Shown here in pieces: positions 52,898 through 62,757 of a stretch of 64,000 nt of DNA (position 1 is its first letter; the number at the start of each line of letters is the position of its first letter). The stretch is from Caulobacteraceae bacterium (GTDB lineage: Bacteria > Pseudomonadota > Alphaproteobacteria > Caulobacterales > Caulobacteraceae), in the NCBI GenBank assembly GCA_027489335.1, contig JAIXZX010000001.1, positions 186,001 to 250,000 of the forward strand, read 5' to 3'. The position numbers were made by a program, and so were the translations under genes. The notes beneath the pieces were generated by a model. The model was not told the DNA's origin. It did not search any database and saw only the letters and a program-made list of their open reading frames with translations.

Positions 52898-54313
52898 TTA
52901 GAGCGACTTCAGAATACCTTCGACCATCTTCTTGGCGTCGCCGAACAGCATCATGGTGTTGTCGCGGAAGAACAGCTCGTTATCGACACCGGCATAGCCA
53001 GAGCTCATGCCCCGCTTCACGAACAGCACGGTGCGGGCCTTTTCCACGTCCAGGATCGGCATCCCGTAGATGGCCGAGGTGGGATCGGTCTTTGCCGCCG
53101 GGTTGGTGACATCGTTGGCCCCGATGACGAAGGCCACGTCGGCGGTGGAGAACTCTGAATTGATGTCCTCCAGCTCGAAGACCTCGTCATAGGAGACCTG
53201 GGCCTCGGCCAGCAGCACGTTCATGTGACCGGGCATGCGGCCAGCTACGGGGTGAATGGCGTACTTCACCTCGACGCCCTCGGCCTTCAGCACGTCGCCC
53301 ATTTCGCGCAGGGCGTGCTGGGCCTGGGAGACGGCCATGCCGTAGCCCGGCACGATGATCACCTTGCTGGCGTTCTTCATGATGAAGGCGGCGTCTTCGG
53401 CCGAGCCCTGCTTGACCGGCCGGGTCTCCACATGGCCGCCGGCGGCTGCGGCGCTGTCGTCGGCGCCGAAGCCCCCGAGGATCACCGAGATGAAGGACCG
53501 GTTCATGCCCTTGCACATGATGTAGGACAGGATCGCGCCGGACGAGCCCACCAGGGCGCCGGTGATGATGAGGGTGGTGTTCTCCAGCGTGAAGCCCAGG
53601 GCCGCTGCCGCCCAGCCCGAGTAGGAGTTCAGCATCGAGACGACGACGGGCATGTCGGCGCCGCCGATGGGGATGATCAGGGTGACGCCGATCAGCAAGG
53701 CCAGCGCAAAGATGCCCCAGAAGGCCCAGACGGCCGCGCCCCCGCTCATCACCAGCACCACCACCAGGGCGACAATGCCTCCGGCGATAGCCAGGTTCAG
53801 CAGGTGCCGGGCCGGCAGCAGGATCGGCGCGCCGGACATGTTGCCGTTCAGCTTGGCGAAGGCGATCACCGAGCCGGTGAACGTCACCGCCCCGATGGCC
53901 AGGCCCAGGGACAGCTCGATCAGGGAGATCAGGTGGATCTCGCCCGCCACGCCAATGCCATAGGCCTCCGGCGTATAGATCGCCGCCACCGCCACCAGAC
54001 AGGCGGCGAGACCGACCAGGCTGTGGAAGGCCGCCACCAGCTGGGGCATGGAGGTCATGGCCACCTTGCGGGCGATCACCGCGCCGACGCCGCCGCCGAT
54101 CGCCACGCCGCCCAGGATCAGGGCCAGCGTCAGGGCGTCCAAAGCGCCCTGGCCCAGCAGGGTCGCCATCACCGTGCCGACCGCGATGGCCATGCCGATC
54201 ATGCCATTGCGGTTACCCGCCCGGCTGGTCTCAGGACTGGAGAGGCCACGCAGGGCCAGGATGAAGAGAACCCCGGAAACGAGGTAGAGAATGGCCGCGA
54301 GATTGGCGTTCAT
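52898..54313 (-). CDS. pntB: NAD(P) transhydrogenase subunit beta
   Basis: A 471-residue PntB: about nine membrane helices to about 270, then the NADP-binding domain III with IIVPGYGMAVSQAQH near 330-345 and VAFVIGANDVTNPAA near 400. It couples proton entry to hydride transfer from NADH to NADP, supplying NADPH. It is last in pntA1-pntA2-pntB, 23 bases after pntA2. Confidence 0.96.
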   Translation of the reverse strand: MNANLAAILYLVSGVLFILALRGLSSPETSRAGNRNGMIGMAIAVGTVMATLLGQGALDALTLALILGGVAIGGGVGAVIARKVAMTSMPQLVAAFHSLVGLAACLVAVAAIYTPEAYGIGVAGEIHLISLIELSLGLAIGAVTFTGSVIAFAKLNGNMSGAPILLPARHLLNLAIAGGIVALVVVLVMSGGAAVWAFWGIFALALLIGVTLIIPIGGADMPVVVSMLNSYSGWAAAALGFTLENTTLIITGALVGSSGAILSYIMCKGMNRSFISVILGGFGADDSAAAAGGHVETRPVKQGSAEDAAFIMKNASKVIIVPGYGMAVSQAQHALREMGDVLKAEGVEVKYAIHPVAGRMPGHMNVLLAEAQVSYDEVFELEDINSEFSTADVAFVIGANDVTNPAAKTDPTSAIYGMPILDVEKARTVLFVKRGMSSGYAGVDNELFFRDNTMMLFGDAKKMVEGILKSL

Positions 54314-54336
54314 GATCGTGCCCCCTAAGGCCGGCT

Positions 54337-54657
54337 CTACTTCTGCTTCTTCTTGTACATGGCCAGCATGCGCTGGGTGACCAGGAAGCCCCCGAAGATG
54401 TTCACCGCCGCCAGCGCGGCGGCCAGGGCGCCCGCGCCCTTGGAGATCATCACGCTGCCGCTAAGGCCTGCGCCTTCCGCCCCGTGAGCGGCCGCCGCCA
54501 GTAGGGCGCCGACGATGATCACCGAGGAGATGGCGTTGGTCACGGCCATCAGCGGGGTGTGCAGGGCCGGCGTCACGCTCCAGACCACGTAGTAGCCCAC
54601 GAAGATGGCGAGCACGAAGATCGCCAGGCGGAAGACGGTGGGATCGACGGATTCCAT
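54337..54657 (-). CDS. pntA2: NAD(P) transhydrogenase subunit alpha part 2
   Basis: A 106-residue membrane piece of the split alpha subunit, with three to four helices (about 8-24, 34-54, 65-84). It contains [20 protein letters not shown] and [11 protein letters not shown], both typical. The split arrangement (A1, A2, B) is normal in alphaproteobacteria. It lies 26 bases after pntA1. Confidence 0.95.
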   Translation of the reverse strand: MESVDPTVFRLAIFVLAIFVGYYVVWSVTPALHTPLMAVTNAISSVIIVGALLAAAAHGAEGAGLSGSVMISKGAGALAAALAAVNIFGGFLVTQRMLAMYKKKQK

Positions 54658-54683
54658 GGGGGTCGTCCTCTCTTGATCTCAGG

Positions 54684-55811
54684 TCAGCTGGCCAGGGCGG
54701 GGTGAACCACCGCCCCGCCCCGGGTCACCAGGGCCGCCTTGAGAATTTCATCCTCAAAGTCAGGCGCAAAGGCGCCGTCCTTGGTCAGGAACAGGCCGGC
54801 GAAGGCGGCGAGGTTACGGGCATAGAGGGCCGAGGCGTCGGCGGCGATCCGACCGGGCAGATTGGTGTAACCGACGATCTTCACCCCGCCGGTCTCCAGC
54901 ACCTGGCCCGCCACGGCGCCCTCCACATTGCCGCCCTGCTCGACGGCGATGTCGACGATGACCGACCCTGGACGCATGGAGGCCACCTGGGCGGCGCTGA
55001 CCAGTCGCGGGGCCGGACGGCCTGGGATCAGGGCCGTGGTGATGACGATGTCCTGCTTGCGGATATGCTCGGAGACCAGGGCCGCCTGCTTGGCCTGGTA
55101 CTCGGCGCTCATCTCCTTGGCGTAGCCGGCGGCGGTTTCGGCCGCTTTGAATTCCTCGTCCTCGACGGCGATGAACTTGGCGCCCAGGCTCTCGACCTGT
55201 TCCTTGGCGGCCGGCCGCACATCGGTGGCGGTGACCACCGCGCCCAGACGCCGGGCCGTGGCGATGGCCTGCAGGCCGGCGACGCCAGCTCCCATGACGA
55301 AGACCTTGGCCGCGGCGACAGTGCCGGCGGCCGTCATCATCATCGGCAGCACCTTGCCGTAAGCATGCGCGCCCTCAAGCACGGCGCGATAGCCAGCCAG
55401 ATTGGCCTGGGAGGAGAGAACGTCCATCACCTGGGCCCGGGTGATCCGCGGCACGAACTCCATAGTGAAGGCGCTGACCCCCTTGGCGCTAAGGGCCTGG
55501 AGCGTCGCCTTGTCCTGGTGCGGATTCAGCATGCCGACGACGATCGCCTCGGCCTTCAGCCCGGCGATTTCCTCGGGCGTTGGTCCGCGCACCTTGAACA
55601 GAATGTCGGCCTTGTCCAGCGCCGCGTCGAGGCCGCACAGCTCAGCGCCGGCGGCGGCATAGTCGGCGTCCGGATAGGAGGAGGCCTGCCCGGCCCCAGT
55701 CTCCACCGCCACCGCAAAGCCTGCGGCAATCAGTTTCTTGACCGTGTCCGGCGTCGTGGCGACGCGGGTTTCCCCGTCGCGGCGTTCCTTGGTGACGGCG
55801 ATGACGGCCAT
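54684..55811 (-). CDS. pntA1: NAD(P) transhydrogenase subunit alpha part 1
   Basis: A 375-residue soluble NAD-binding domain I. It begins IAVTKERRDGETRVA and has the Rossmann motif VMGAGVAGLQAI near 170-181 and the functional loop region QANLAGYRA near 133-141. It is the first gene of the pnt operon; a CAAACA-GA-TGTTTG palindrome lies about 83-96 bases upstream of the start. Confidence 0.96.
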   Translation of the reverse strand: MAVIAVTKERRDGETRVATTPDTVKKLIAAGFAVAVETGAGQASSYPDADYAAAGAELCGLDAALDKADILFKVRGPTPEEIAGLKAEAIVVGMLNPHQDKATLQALSAKGVSAFTMEFVPRITRAQVMDVLSSQANLAGYRAVLEGAHAYGKVLPMMMTAAGTVAAAKVFVMGAGVAGLQAIATARRLGAVVTATDVRPAAKEQVESLGAKFIAVEDEEFKAAETAAGYAKEMSAEYQAKQAALVSEHIRKQDIVITTALIPGRPAPRLVSAAQVASMRPGSVIVDIAVEQGGNVEGAVAGQVLETGGVKIVGYTNLPGRIAADASALYARNLAAFAGLFLTKDGAFAPDFEDEILKAALVTRGGAVVHPALAS

Positions 55812-55893
55812 GGTCGAGGTCCCCCAGGTCGGAAAAGCCGGCGGACCTTAGGGATGTCAGTGGCCCCTTGTCCAGAAATCGATCCGCGATTTC

Positions 55894-55907
55894 CAAACAG
55901 ATGTTTG
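55894..55907. promoter_or_regulatory. Operator candidate upstream of the pnt operon
   Basis: CAAACA-GA-TGTTTG is a perfect 6+6 inverted repeat in the 186-base gap between pntA1 and the oxidase subunit gene, in the probable pnt promoter. The binding protein is unknown. Confidence 0.4.
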
Positions 55908-55940
55908 ATCGAGGCGGGACGAACCTTTCGCCCACGCGAA

Positions 55941-55970
55941 CGCCGCCCGCGTCAGAGGACGTGGGCGGCG
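55941..55970 (-). terminator. Hairpin after the oxidase subunit IV gene
   Basis: CGCCGCCCGCGTC and GACGTGGGCGGCG pair over 13 bases with one G-T wobble and a 4-base AGAG loop, 27 bases after the stop of the 55998-56237 gene. There is no T tract. Confidence 0.55.
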
Positions 55971-55997
55971 ACCGGTTGGCCGGAGATTAGACGATGT

Positions 55998-56237
55998 TTA
56001 GTGAGCCTGCTCGGGCTTGTCGCGCAGCAGCACGAAGCCGATGACGGCGGTTACAGCGGCCGAGATCAGGCCGGCCATGAAGCCGCCCGGCGTGCAGAAC
56101 CACACGATGAACAGCAGCAGGATGGCGACGATGGCCAGGGAGCCCCACTTGGTCATGCCCATGAACAGGTCATAGGTGGCCAGCTGTTCCTGGATTTGCA
56201 TTTCGCCGCGGTGATAGTCGGAAGCCTGTTCGCCCAT
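55998..56237 (-). CDS. aa3-type cytochrome c oxidase subunit IV
   Basis: A 79-residue small membrane protein with the alphaproteobacterial subunit IV pattern: a soluble N terminus with YHRGEMQIQEQLATYDLFMGMTK split over about 8-30, then two helices (about 32-48 and 53-72). It associates with the aa3 oxidase core, whose genes are elsewhere. Monocistronic, with a hairpin after it. Confidence 0.88.
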   Translation of the reverse strand: MGEQASDYHRGEMQIQEQLATYDLFMGMTKWGSLAIVAILLLFIVWFCTPGGFMAGLISAAVTAVIGFVLLRDKPEQAH

Positions 56238-56302
56238 GGCGGCCGGGTCTCTCTCTTACGGAAGCTGATTGACAGCGGTGCTACACGAGAGCGCGCGCCG
56301 GC

Positions 56303-57361
56303 TCAAGACGGCCAGGTCTTCAACAGCGTGCGCAGGGCGGCCACCAGGGCCAGGGGTTGATCGACCATAACGTGATGATTGGCCTCGGGGATGGCGATCT
56401 CGATCATATCGGCCGGCAGGGGATTGGGACGGCTGTCCTGACGCCGTGCGATGACCGGGGAGTGCTCACCGTGGATATGGGCCACCGGCACCTCGACCTT
56501 GGGCGGACCATCGGTGACCAGCGCGTTCATGGCGCTGCGGTCGAGCTTGTTCCACATGGCCGGGTCGAACATCCAGGTCCAGCCTTCGCCGGACCCGTCT
56601 TCCAGCGGCGCGCGCTTCAGGGACCTGCGCGCGATGAAGTCGGCGACGAACAGATGGCCGGCCGCCTGCGGCGGCATGAAGCGGAAGCGGGCAAGCGCCT
56701 GCTCCAGGGTCGCATAGACCCGCTTGGGGCGGTCGGCGGTAGGGATGTTGCGAACCTGCTCCATCCGCCGCTCCATCTCCTCGCGCTCCTTGGGCGGCGG
56801 ACCGCCGAAGCCGGTGTCGACGAGGACCGCTGCGGCCATGCGCTCGGGGTGCCGGCTGGCGGCGTAGAAGACCTGCGAGCCGCCAAAGGAATGGCCGATA
56901 TAGATGGGCTTGCGGCCGCCCTCATAGAGCCCTGTGGCCTGCGCCACGGCTTCGGCGTCCTCGGCGAAATCCTGGAAGGCGTAGGTTTCGCGCCAGTCCG
57001 AGGCGCCCATGCCGGCCAGCGACATGGAGGCGACCCGGTAGTCCTCGGCCAGATAGGGGGCGATGAAGCTCCACCAGTCGGCATGCGCGCTGTTGCCATG
57101 CACCAGCAGCAAGCCGGGCTTGCCCACCTCGCCCCAGGTCAGCACCTCGATCTGGGTTCCCATCGAGGTGACGAAGCTGCGCTGCGGCTCTTTGGCGATG
57201 GCGGCCTCGAACCAGGCCGGGGCCGGTGGCTTCTCGCCCTTGAACGGCGCCAGCGGGGCCTGGATTTCCGGCGGCAGTTCGCCGGGCTTGGTGGGGACGG
57301 GCCGGTCGTCGTCGAACTCGGCGGTGGCGACGGCGGGGGTGGGCTTGCTCTGGTCAGTCAT
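56303..57361 (-). CDS. Alpha/beta hydrolase
   Basis: A 352-residue alpha/beta-hydrolase with a ~55-residue charged, Pro-rich N-terminal extension. VHGNSAH gives the oxyanion region, IGHSFGGSQ near 157-165 the nucleophile elbow, and EANHHVMVD near 330 the catalytic His. Its start lies 3 bases after the stop of the thioesterase gene, so they form an operon. The pair suggests acyl ester or thioester turnover. Confidence 0.9.
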   Translation of the reverse strand: MTDQSKPTPAVATAEFDDDRPVPTKPGELPPEIQAPLAPFKGEKPPAPAWFEAAIAKEPQRSFVTSMGTQIEVLTWGEVGKPGLLLVHGNSAHADWWSFIAPYLAEDYRVASMSLAGMGASDWRETYAFQDFAEDAEAVAQATGLYEGGRKPIYIGHSFGGSQVFYAASRHPERMAAAVLVDTGFGGPPPKEREEMERRMEQVRNIPTADRPKRVYATLEQALARFRFMPPQAAGHLFVADFIARRSLKRAPLEDGSGEGWTWMFDPAMWNKLDRSAMNALVTDGPPKVEVPVAHIHGEHSPVIARRQDSRPNPLPADMIEIAIPEANHHVMVDQPLALVAALRTLLKTWPS

Positions 57362-57364
57362 GAT

Positions 57365-57835
57365 TCAGGCCTGCCGCGCCTGGCGGTCGCCGGGCGTCCG
57401 CTTGATGTTGCGCAGGCCCTTGAAGACGCCGGAGCCGGTCATCAGCAGCCGATCCCCGCACCAGATCTTGCCGCGCACCGTGAAGATGTCGTCCTGCTCG
57501 GAGACGATCTCGCTGCCGCCCTCGACCCAGTCGCCCATCTGGGCGCCGGACAGGAAGTCGGTGGTCAGACGCACCGTGACCCAGCCGATCTCCCGCTGGT
57601 TGGAGATCACCCGGCCCCAGGCCATGTCGGCGAAGCTCATCAGCATGCCGCCGTGGCAGTTGTTCATGCCGTTGGCGTGATGCTCCTCCACCCGGAAGGC
57701 CATGATCTCGTTATTGGCCTCGTCCCGCTTGGAATAGAAGGGGCCGACCGTGCGGCCGAAGCCGCGCTGCCAGAGGTTGATCACATAGCCGTCCGGAACG
57801 ACGGCGGCCTGCAGGGGGGTCAGATCATCGGACAT
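57365..57835 (-). CDS. PaaI family hotdog thioesterase
   Basis: A 156-residue single-hotdog thioesterase. The signature NCHGGMLMSFADMAWG near 59-74 contains the HGG loop and the acidic catalytic residue, as in PaaI. It hydrolyses acyl- or aryl-CoA esters. It is first in an operon with an alpha/beta hydrolase. Substrate unknown. Confidence 0.9.
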   Translation of the reverse strand: MSDDLTPLQAAVVPDGYVINLWQRGFGRTVGPFYSKRDEANNEIMAFRVEEHHANGMNNCHGGMLMSFADMAWGRVISNQREIGWVTVRLTTDFLSGAQMGDWVEGGSEIVSEQDDIFTVRGKIWCGDRLLMTGSGVFKGLRNIKRTPGDRQARQA

Positions 57836-57907
57836 GCCCTGCTGACTAACGCCCGTTTGAAAAATGACAAGGCTTGAGGCGAGATTCGCCCCTCCATCGG
57901 CCCAGGA

Positions 57908-59698
57908 TCAGACCAGGGCCTCGAACTCGTCCACCAGGCGTTCCAGCTGGGTCATGCCCGCGGCCCAGAAGGCCTTTTCCCGCGGGTTGAGGCCAAAGGG
58001 CGCGAGCGCCTCCACATAGGTCTTGGAGCCGCCGGCGGCGAGCAGGTCCTCATAGAGCGGCGCAAAGCCCTGCGGGTCCTCGCGGCGCTTCTCCATCAGG
58101 CCGCGCACCAGCAGGTCGCCGAAGGCGTAGGCGTAGACATAGAAGGGCGCGTGGGCGAAGTGGCTGACATAGGCCCAGTAGTGCTCATAGCCGGCGTTGA
58201 GCTTGATGGCCGGCCCGAGGCTTTCGCCCATCACCTCCATCCAGATGGCGGAGATCTGGTCGGTGGAGACCTCGCCCTGCTGGCGGGCGGCGTGGAAGGC
58301 GGTCTCGAACTTGTGGAAGGCGATCTGCCGGACCACCGTGTTCAGCCCGTCCTCAATCTTGCCGGCCAGCAGGCCGCGGCGCTCGGCGTCGGTGGCGCCG
58401 GCCATCAGACGTTCGAACACCAGACCTTCGCCAAAGATCGAGGCGGTCTCGGCCAGCGTCAGGGGGGTGTCGGCCAGCAGGGTGCCCAGCGGCGCGCACA
58501 GGGTCTGGTGCACGGCGTGACCCAGCTCATGGGCGAGAGTCAGCACGTCGCGGCGCTCGCCCATATAGTTCATGAAGACGTAGGGGTGCCGGTCGGCGCT
58601 GACCGGATGGGAATAGGCGCCCGACTGCTTGCCGGCCCGCGGGCGGGCGTCGATCCAGGGCTGGCTGAAGAAGGTCTGGGCGGTGTCGGCGAACCGGGGC
58701 GCCAGCGCCTGGAAGGACTCCAGCACCATCTCCTGGGCCTGGGGCCAGGTGTAGGTCCGGGGCGGCGCCGCATCGAGGGGCGCGTTGCGGTCCCAGTAGT
58801 CCAGGCTCTTGCGGCCCATGACCTTGGCCTTCAGGGCGTAATAGCGATGGCTGACGGCGGGATAGGCCTCGGTCACGGCCTCCACCAGGGCCTCGACGGC
58901 GTCGGCGTCCACCTCGTTGGCCAGGTGGCGGGAGGCCGCCGGGCTCGGATACTTCCGCCAGCGGTCGTCCACCTGCTTTTCGTAGGCCAGGGTGTTGAGG
59001 CATAGCGCGAGCGTCGAGGTCCGCGCCTCCAGCGCCTTGGCCAGGCCCTGGGCGGCCTGCTTGCGCCGGGCCCCGTCCGGGTCCGACAGGCGGTTGAGGG
59101 TTTCGGGCAGGGTCAGGGTCTCCGAGCCAACCTTGGCGGTCAGCTTGGCGAGGGTCTCGTCGTAAAGGCGCACCCAGTTGGCGACCCCCGGCCCCCGGTC
59201 GATCATCAGGCGCTCAAGCTCGGCGCTCAGCTCGTGGGGCCGCGACAGGCGCACCCGGCGCAGCCAGGGCAGCCAGCGTCTGGCGGATGCATGGGCGGCC
59301 AGGGCGGCGTCCAGCTCGGCCTCGTCCAGCTGGTTGATCTCCAGGGTGAAGAACAGGGTTTCGGCCCCGATCACCGCGGCCTTGGTGCGGAAGTCGCCCT
59401 CGAACTTGGCCCAGGCCGGGTTGTCACGGGCCGTGCTCGACGACAGGGAGGCATAGGCGCCGACGCCATAGAGGGCGTTGGTCCCCACCTCATAGAGGGC
59501 GATGGTCTCGTCCAGCCGCCGGCCCAGGGTCTCGGGCTCGCCCCGGGCGGCCACCAGCTTGCCCTGATAGGTCAGGAGCTCGGCGGCGGCCTTGCGGGCC
59601 TTGTCCAGATCAGCCTCGATCTGCGGGTCGTCGCGACCGGCATAGAGGTCATCCAGGCGCCATTCGGGCAGGGTGTCGGTCTTGAGCGGTGCGTTCAT
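57908..59698 (-). CDS. pepF: Oligoendopeptidase F family (M3) peptidase
   Basis: A 596-residue cytoplasmic zinc peptidase of the M3B type. The HELGH motif is at about 390-394 with the third ligand Glu in FGEGLVFERL downstream (ETASIFGE). The N-terminal ~110 residues form the family's helical lobe. Full length. It degrades short peptides. It begins 38 bases from the PQQ dehydrogenase stop and is probably independent. Confidence 0.95.
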   Translation of the reverse strand: MNAPLKTDTLPEWRLDDLYAGRDDPQIEADLDKARKAAAELLTYQGKLVAARGEPETLGRRLDETIALYEVGTNALYGVGAYASLSSSTARDNPAWAKFEGDFRTKAAVIGAETLFFTLEINQLDEAELDAALAAHASARRWLPWLRRVRLSRPHELSAELERLMIDRGPGVANWVRLYDETLAKLTAKVGSETLTLPETLNRLSDPDGARRKQAAQGLAKALEARTSTLALCLNTLAYEKQVDDRWRKYPSPAASRHLANEVDADAVEALVEAVTEAYPAVSHRYYALKAKVMGRKSLDYWDRNAPLDAAPPRTYTWPQAQEMVLESFQALAPRFADTAQTFFSQPWIDARPRAGKQSGAYSHPVSADRHPYVFMNYMGERRDVLTLAHELGHAVHQTLCAPLGTLLADTPLTLAETASIFGEGLVFERLMAGATDAERRGLLAGKIEDGLNTVVRQIAFHKFETAFHAARQQGEVSTDQISAIWMEVMGESLGPAIKLNAGYEHYWAYVSHFAHAPFYVYAYAFGDLLVRGLMEKRREDPQGFAPLYEDLLAAGGSKTYVEALAPFGLNPREKAFWAAGMTQLERLVDEFEALV

Positions 59699-59736
59699 GG
59701 GGGCGATCTAAGCACGCCACGCGCCAGCCGCCACCC

Positions 59737-61845
59737 CTATCTCCCCGCCTTCGCCACAGGCGCAGCCGCGCCCTTCCTCGCCTCGGACAGCACATAGGCC
59801 CGGATGTTCTCGGCGTCGGCGTCAGAGAGATAGCGGGAAAAGCCCGCCATCCCCCTGGGGGCCAGCGCCCCGTAGAGCACCACCGACGACCAGTTCTCGT
59901 CCGACAGCAGGATCTGCGAGCGCTTCAGGTCCGGCAGGTAGCGGCCCGAGGCGTTGGCCCCATGGCAGACCTGGCAATACTGCTGGAAGCTCGCAAAGCC
60001 CGCCTGGGCGTTCCCCTTGGAGCTCACTCCGGTCAGATCGAGGGGCTCGACCCGCGGCAGGTCATAGGCCGGCGCGGTGGCGGTTCCCCCCAGCTTGAAG
60101 ACCAGCAGACGGCCGGGCAGGCGCGAGCGGTCGGGCAAGAGGGCGGGCGAAGACAGGGCGCCGGCCCCGCCATAGCCGACCATCAGGGCCACGTACTGCT
60201 CGCCGTTGATCTCGTAGGTCGAGGGCGGAGCGATCACCCCGTTCACGGTCTCATAGGACCACAGCTTGGCGCCGGTGGCCGCGTCATAGGCCGAGAAGGT
60301 CCCCTCGGCCGCCCCCTGGAAGACCAGGCCGCCGGCCGTGGTCAGGACGCCGGCGTTCCAGAAGAAGGGATGCTCGACGGTCCAGCGAGCCTTCTGGGCC
60401 ACCGGATCCCAGGCGATCAGCTGTCCCTTCACCATGGCTTTCAGACCCGCCAGCTGGGCGGCGTCATCAGGCAGGGCGTTGGCCAGGAAGTCGGTGCCGA
60501 CATTCCAGGCGCCGGGCTGGTGGCGATAGTTGGCGTCATTCACATAGGCGAAGGGCACCACCTGGGCCGGGATGTAGACGAGACCCGTCTGCGGATTGAA
60601 GGCCATAGGATGCCAGTTGTGGGCCCCGAACGGCGCGGGGATCTGCAAGGACGGGGCGTCACGATATCGCGCGCCCGGCGCCTCGATCGGACGACCGGTG
60701 GCCTTGTCGACGCCGGTGGCCCAGGTGATCGGCACATAGGGCTCAGCCGAGATCAGCTCGCCGGTAGCCCGGTCCAGCACATAGAAGAAGCCGTTCTTGG
60801 GCGCCTGCATCAGCACCTGGCGCGTCTGACCTTCGATGGTCAGGTCCGACAGGATGATGTGCTGGGTGGCCGTATAGTCCCAGCTTTCGCCGGGCGTAGT
60901 CTGATAGTGCCAGACGTACTGGCCGGTGTCGGGCTTCAGGGCCAGGATGGACGAGACGAACAGGTTGTCGCCCTTGCCGTCCGAACGCTTCTCGTGGTTC
61001 CAGGGCGTGCCGTTGCCCACGCCCACATAGAGCAGGTCGAGCTTGGGGTCATAGGCCATGGAATCCCAGACCGTCGCCCCGCCGCCGGTGGCCTTCCAGC
61101 CCTCGCCGAACCAGGTGCCGGCCGCCTTCTCCGCCAGGATGGCGTCAGACGCCGCCCCGTCGGGCTGGCCGCCGGGATTGGGGGCGGTGAAGAACCGCCA
61201 GACCAGGGCGCCGGTCTCGGCGTCATAGGCCGAGAGATAGCCGCGCACCCCGTATTCCGCGCCGCCATTGCCGATCAGCACCTTGCCCTTGATGACCCGG
61301 GGCGCGCCGGTGATGGTGTAGGGCTTGGCCGTATCGGTGGTCTGAACCGACCAGACCTCGGCGCCGGTGTCGGCGTCCAACGCGATCAGTCGGCCATCGA
61401 GGGCGCCGACATAGACCTTACCGCCCCAGACCGCGACCCCGCGATTGACCACGTCGCAGCACGCGTCGAAGGCCTTCTCTCCCGCCACCTTGGGGTCATA
61501 GGACCATTTCAGCGCCCCGGTGGCGGCGTCAAAGGCATAGACCTTGGACCAGGCCGTGGTGGTGTAGAGCACCCCGTCCTTGACGATGGGGGTCGCCTCC
61601 TGGCCGCGATCGGTGTCGAACTCGTAGGACCAGGCCAGGCCCAGCTCCCCCACCGACTCGGTGTTGATCTGGGTGAGCGGGCTGAACCGCTGCTCCGAAT
61701 AGGACCGCCCATAGGACAACCATTCAGCGTTGGTCTCGGCGGCCTCAAGCCGCGCCTGATCCACGTCCTTGGCGCCGCCCCCCTCCTGGCAGGCGCTGAG
61801 CAGGCCGACGCAGGCGAGCGCGAGCAGGGTGAACTTGATTTTCAT
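59737..61845 (-). CDS. PQQ-dependent quinohemoprotein alcohol dehydrogenase (lipoprotein form)
   Basis: A 702-residue enzyme with an eight-bladed propeller and C-terminal cytochrome c. The vicinal disulfide Cys129-Cys130 (DACCDVV), the W-motif repeats (GALKWSYD, GAEVWSVQ, GAKLWSYE) and the heme site CQVCH (about 624-628) with Met near 666 are present. It oxidises alcohols in the periplasm and passes electrons via its own heme. The N terminus has a lipobox LLSAC with Cys19, so it seems to be membrane-tethered, unlike most soluble type II enzymes. No PQQ synthesis genes are nearby. Confidence 0.93.
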   Translation of the reverse strand: MKIKFTLLALACVGLLSACQEGGGAKDVDQARLEAAETNAEWLSYGRSYSEQRFSPLTQINTESVGELGLAWSYEFDTDRGQEATPIVKDGVLYTTTAWSKVYAFDAATGALKWSYDPKVAGEKAFDACCDVVNRGVAVWGGKVYVGALDGRLIALDADTGAEVWSVQTTDTAKPYTITGAPRVIKGKVLIGNGGAEYGVRGYLSAYDAETGALVWRFFTAPNPGGQPDGAASDAILAEKAAGTWFGEGWKATGGGATVWDSMAYDPKLDLLYVGVGNGTPWNHEKRSDGKGDNLFVSSILALKPDTGQYVWHYQTTPGESWDYTATQHIILSDLTIEGQTRQVLMQAPKNGFFYVLDRATGELISAEPYVPITWATGVDKATGRPIEAPGARYRDAPSLQIPAPFGAHNWHPMAFNPQTGLVYIPAQVVPFAYVNDANYRHQPGAWNVGTDFLANALPDDAAQLAGLKAMVKGQLIAWDPVAQKARWTVEHPFFWNAGVLTTAGGLVFQGAAEGTFSAYDAATGAKLWSYETVNGVIAPPSTYEINGEQYVALMVGYGGAGALSSPALLPDRSRLPGRLLVFKLGGTATAPAYDLPRVEPLDLTGVSSKGNAQAGFASFQQYCQVCHGANASGRYLPDLKRSQILLSDENWSSVVLYGALAPRGMAGFSRYLSDADAENIRAYVLSEARKGAAAPVAKAGR

Positions 61846-61926
61846 GGCGGCCCTCCCCGGCCTGGCCGTGTGTCCGGCCTTTTGAGATTCAGTATGGCCC
61901 CGTCGGCCGGTCCGGCAATCCTGGCC

Positions 61927-62580
61927 TTAGTGGGATGACCTGCGGGCCGGCCGGTCGGCGAAGACCGCCGCCAGAGTCACCACGAGGAAAGCGGCGATGG
62001 CCGAGGCGCCTATCCCCACAGGGTTTCCGTCGCCCGGCAGCAGCATGGCGGTGATCTGCAGGGCGACGAGGAAGCCGATGAAGGCCGGGGCGGCGACCGG
62101 CCCGAGACCCTGGCGCCCGCGGCTCCAGGCCCAGGCCGCGCCGGCCATGGCGATCAGCCCGATCTCCACCGCCTGTTCGGGCACGGGATAGTTCCAAAGG
62201 CCCAGCCCAACCTTGGGTCCGCCGAACCACAGGGCGAGGTCTGGCCGGTGGACCAGGAAATCCAGCAGCCAGTGGGAGAAGACCACAGCCCCCACCATCA
62301 CGGCCGCAGCCCAGGGCAGGCGCAGGACCAACCGCGCGGCCAGGGCGCCGAGCACCGACCAGGCCGCCGCGGCGGGCAGGGAATGGGTGTAGGGCATGTG
62401 CTCCAGCACCAGGGCGCTGCCGGGCAGGTCGGGATCGACGGAGACGCGCTCAACGCCTGTGATGATCAGCGCGCCCCAGCCCACATCCACCAGCTGGGCG
62501 GCCAGCGCATAGACCCAGAGCGGCCCGCGGGGCTCGACCGCCTTGGCGGCGATGGCGGCGGCGTAGTGGCCCACGAACAT
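61927..62580 (-). CDS. Integral membrane protein, DUF457/YdjM-like
   Basis: A 217-residue membrane protein with about six helices. Conserved-looking His and Asp residues face the membrane region: GHYAAAI near 4-10, MPYTHSLPA near 61-69 and FSHWLLDFLVHRPD near 98-111, resembling membrane-bound metal-dependent hydrolase-like proteins. AGGGA precedes the ATG at 62580; a longer frame begins inside the promoter region. Function unknown. It is divergent from the response regulator gene. Confidence 0.75.
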   Translation of the reverse strand: MFVGHYAAAIAAKAVEPRGPLWVYALAAQLVDVGWGALIITGVERVSVDPDLPGSALVLEHMPYTHSLPAAAAWSVLGALAARLVLRLPWAAAVMVGAVVFSHWLLDFLVHRPDLALWFGGPKVGLGLWNYPVPEQAVEIGLIAMAGAAWAWSRGRQGLGPVAAPAFIGFLVALQITAMLLPGDGNPVGIGASAIAAFLVVTLAAVFADRPARRSSH

Positions 62581-62757
62581 GATTGGTCCCTCCCCAGGGA
62601 GGTTCATCAGGGACCCGCGGCGGCCCATGGTCAAGCCTTGGCCGTTAACCCCTGACTCAGGTCTGCGAAACCCCGCCTTTACCGGCGACCTGTATCAATC
62701 CGTGACAAATGAGCCCCGCCCGGAGAGGTGGGCGTCCGGTACAGGTGGTGTCTTCAA

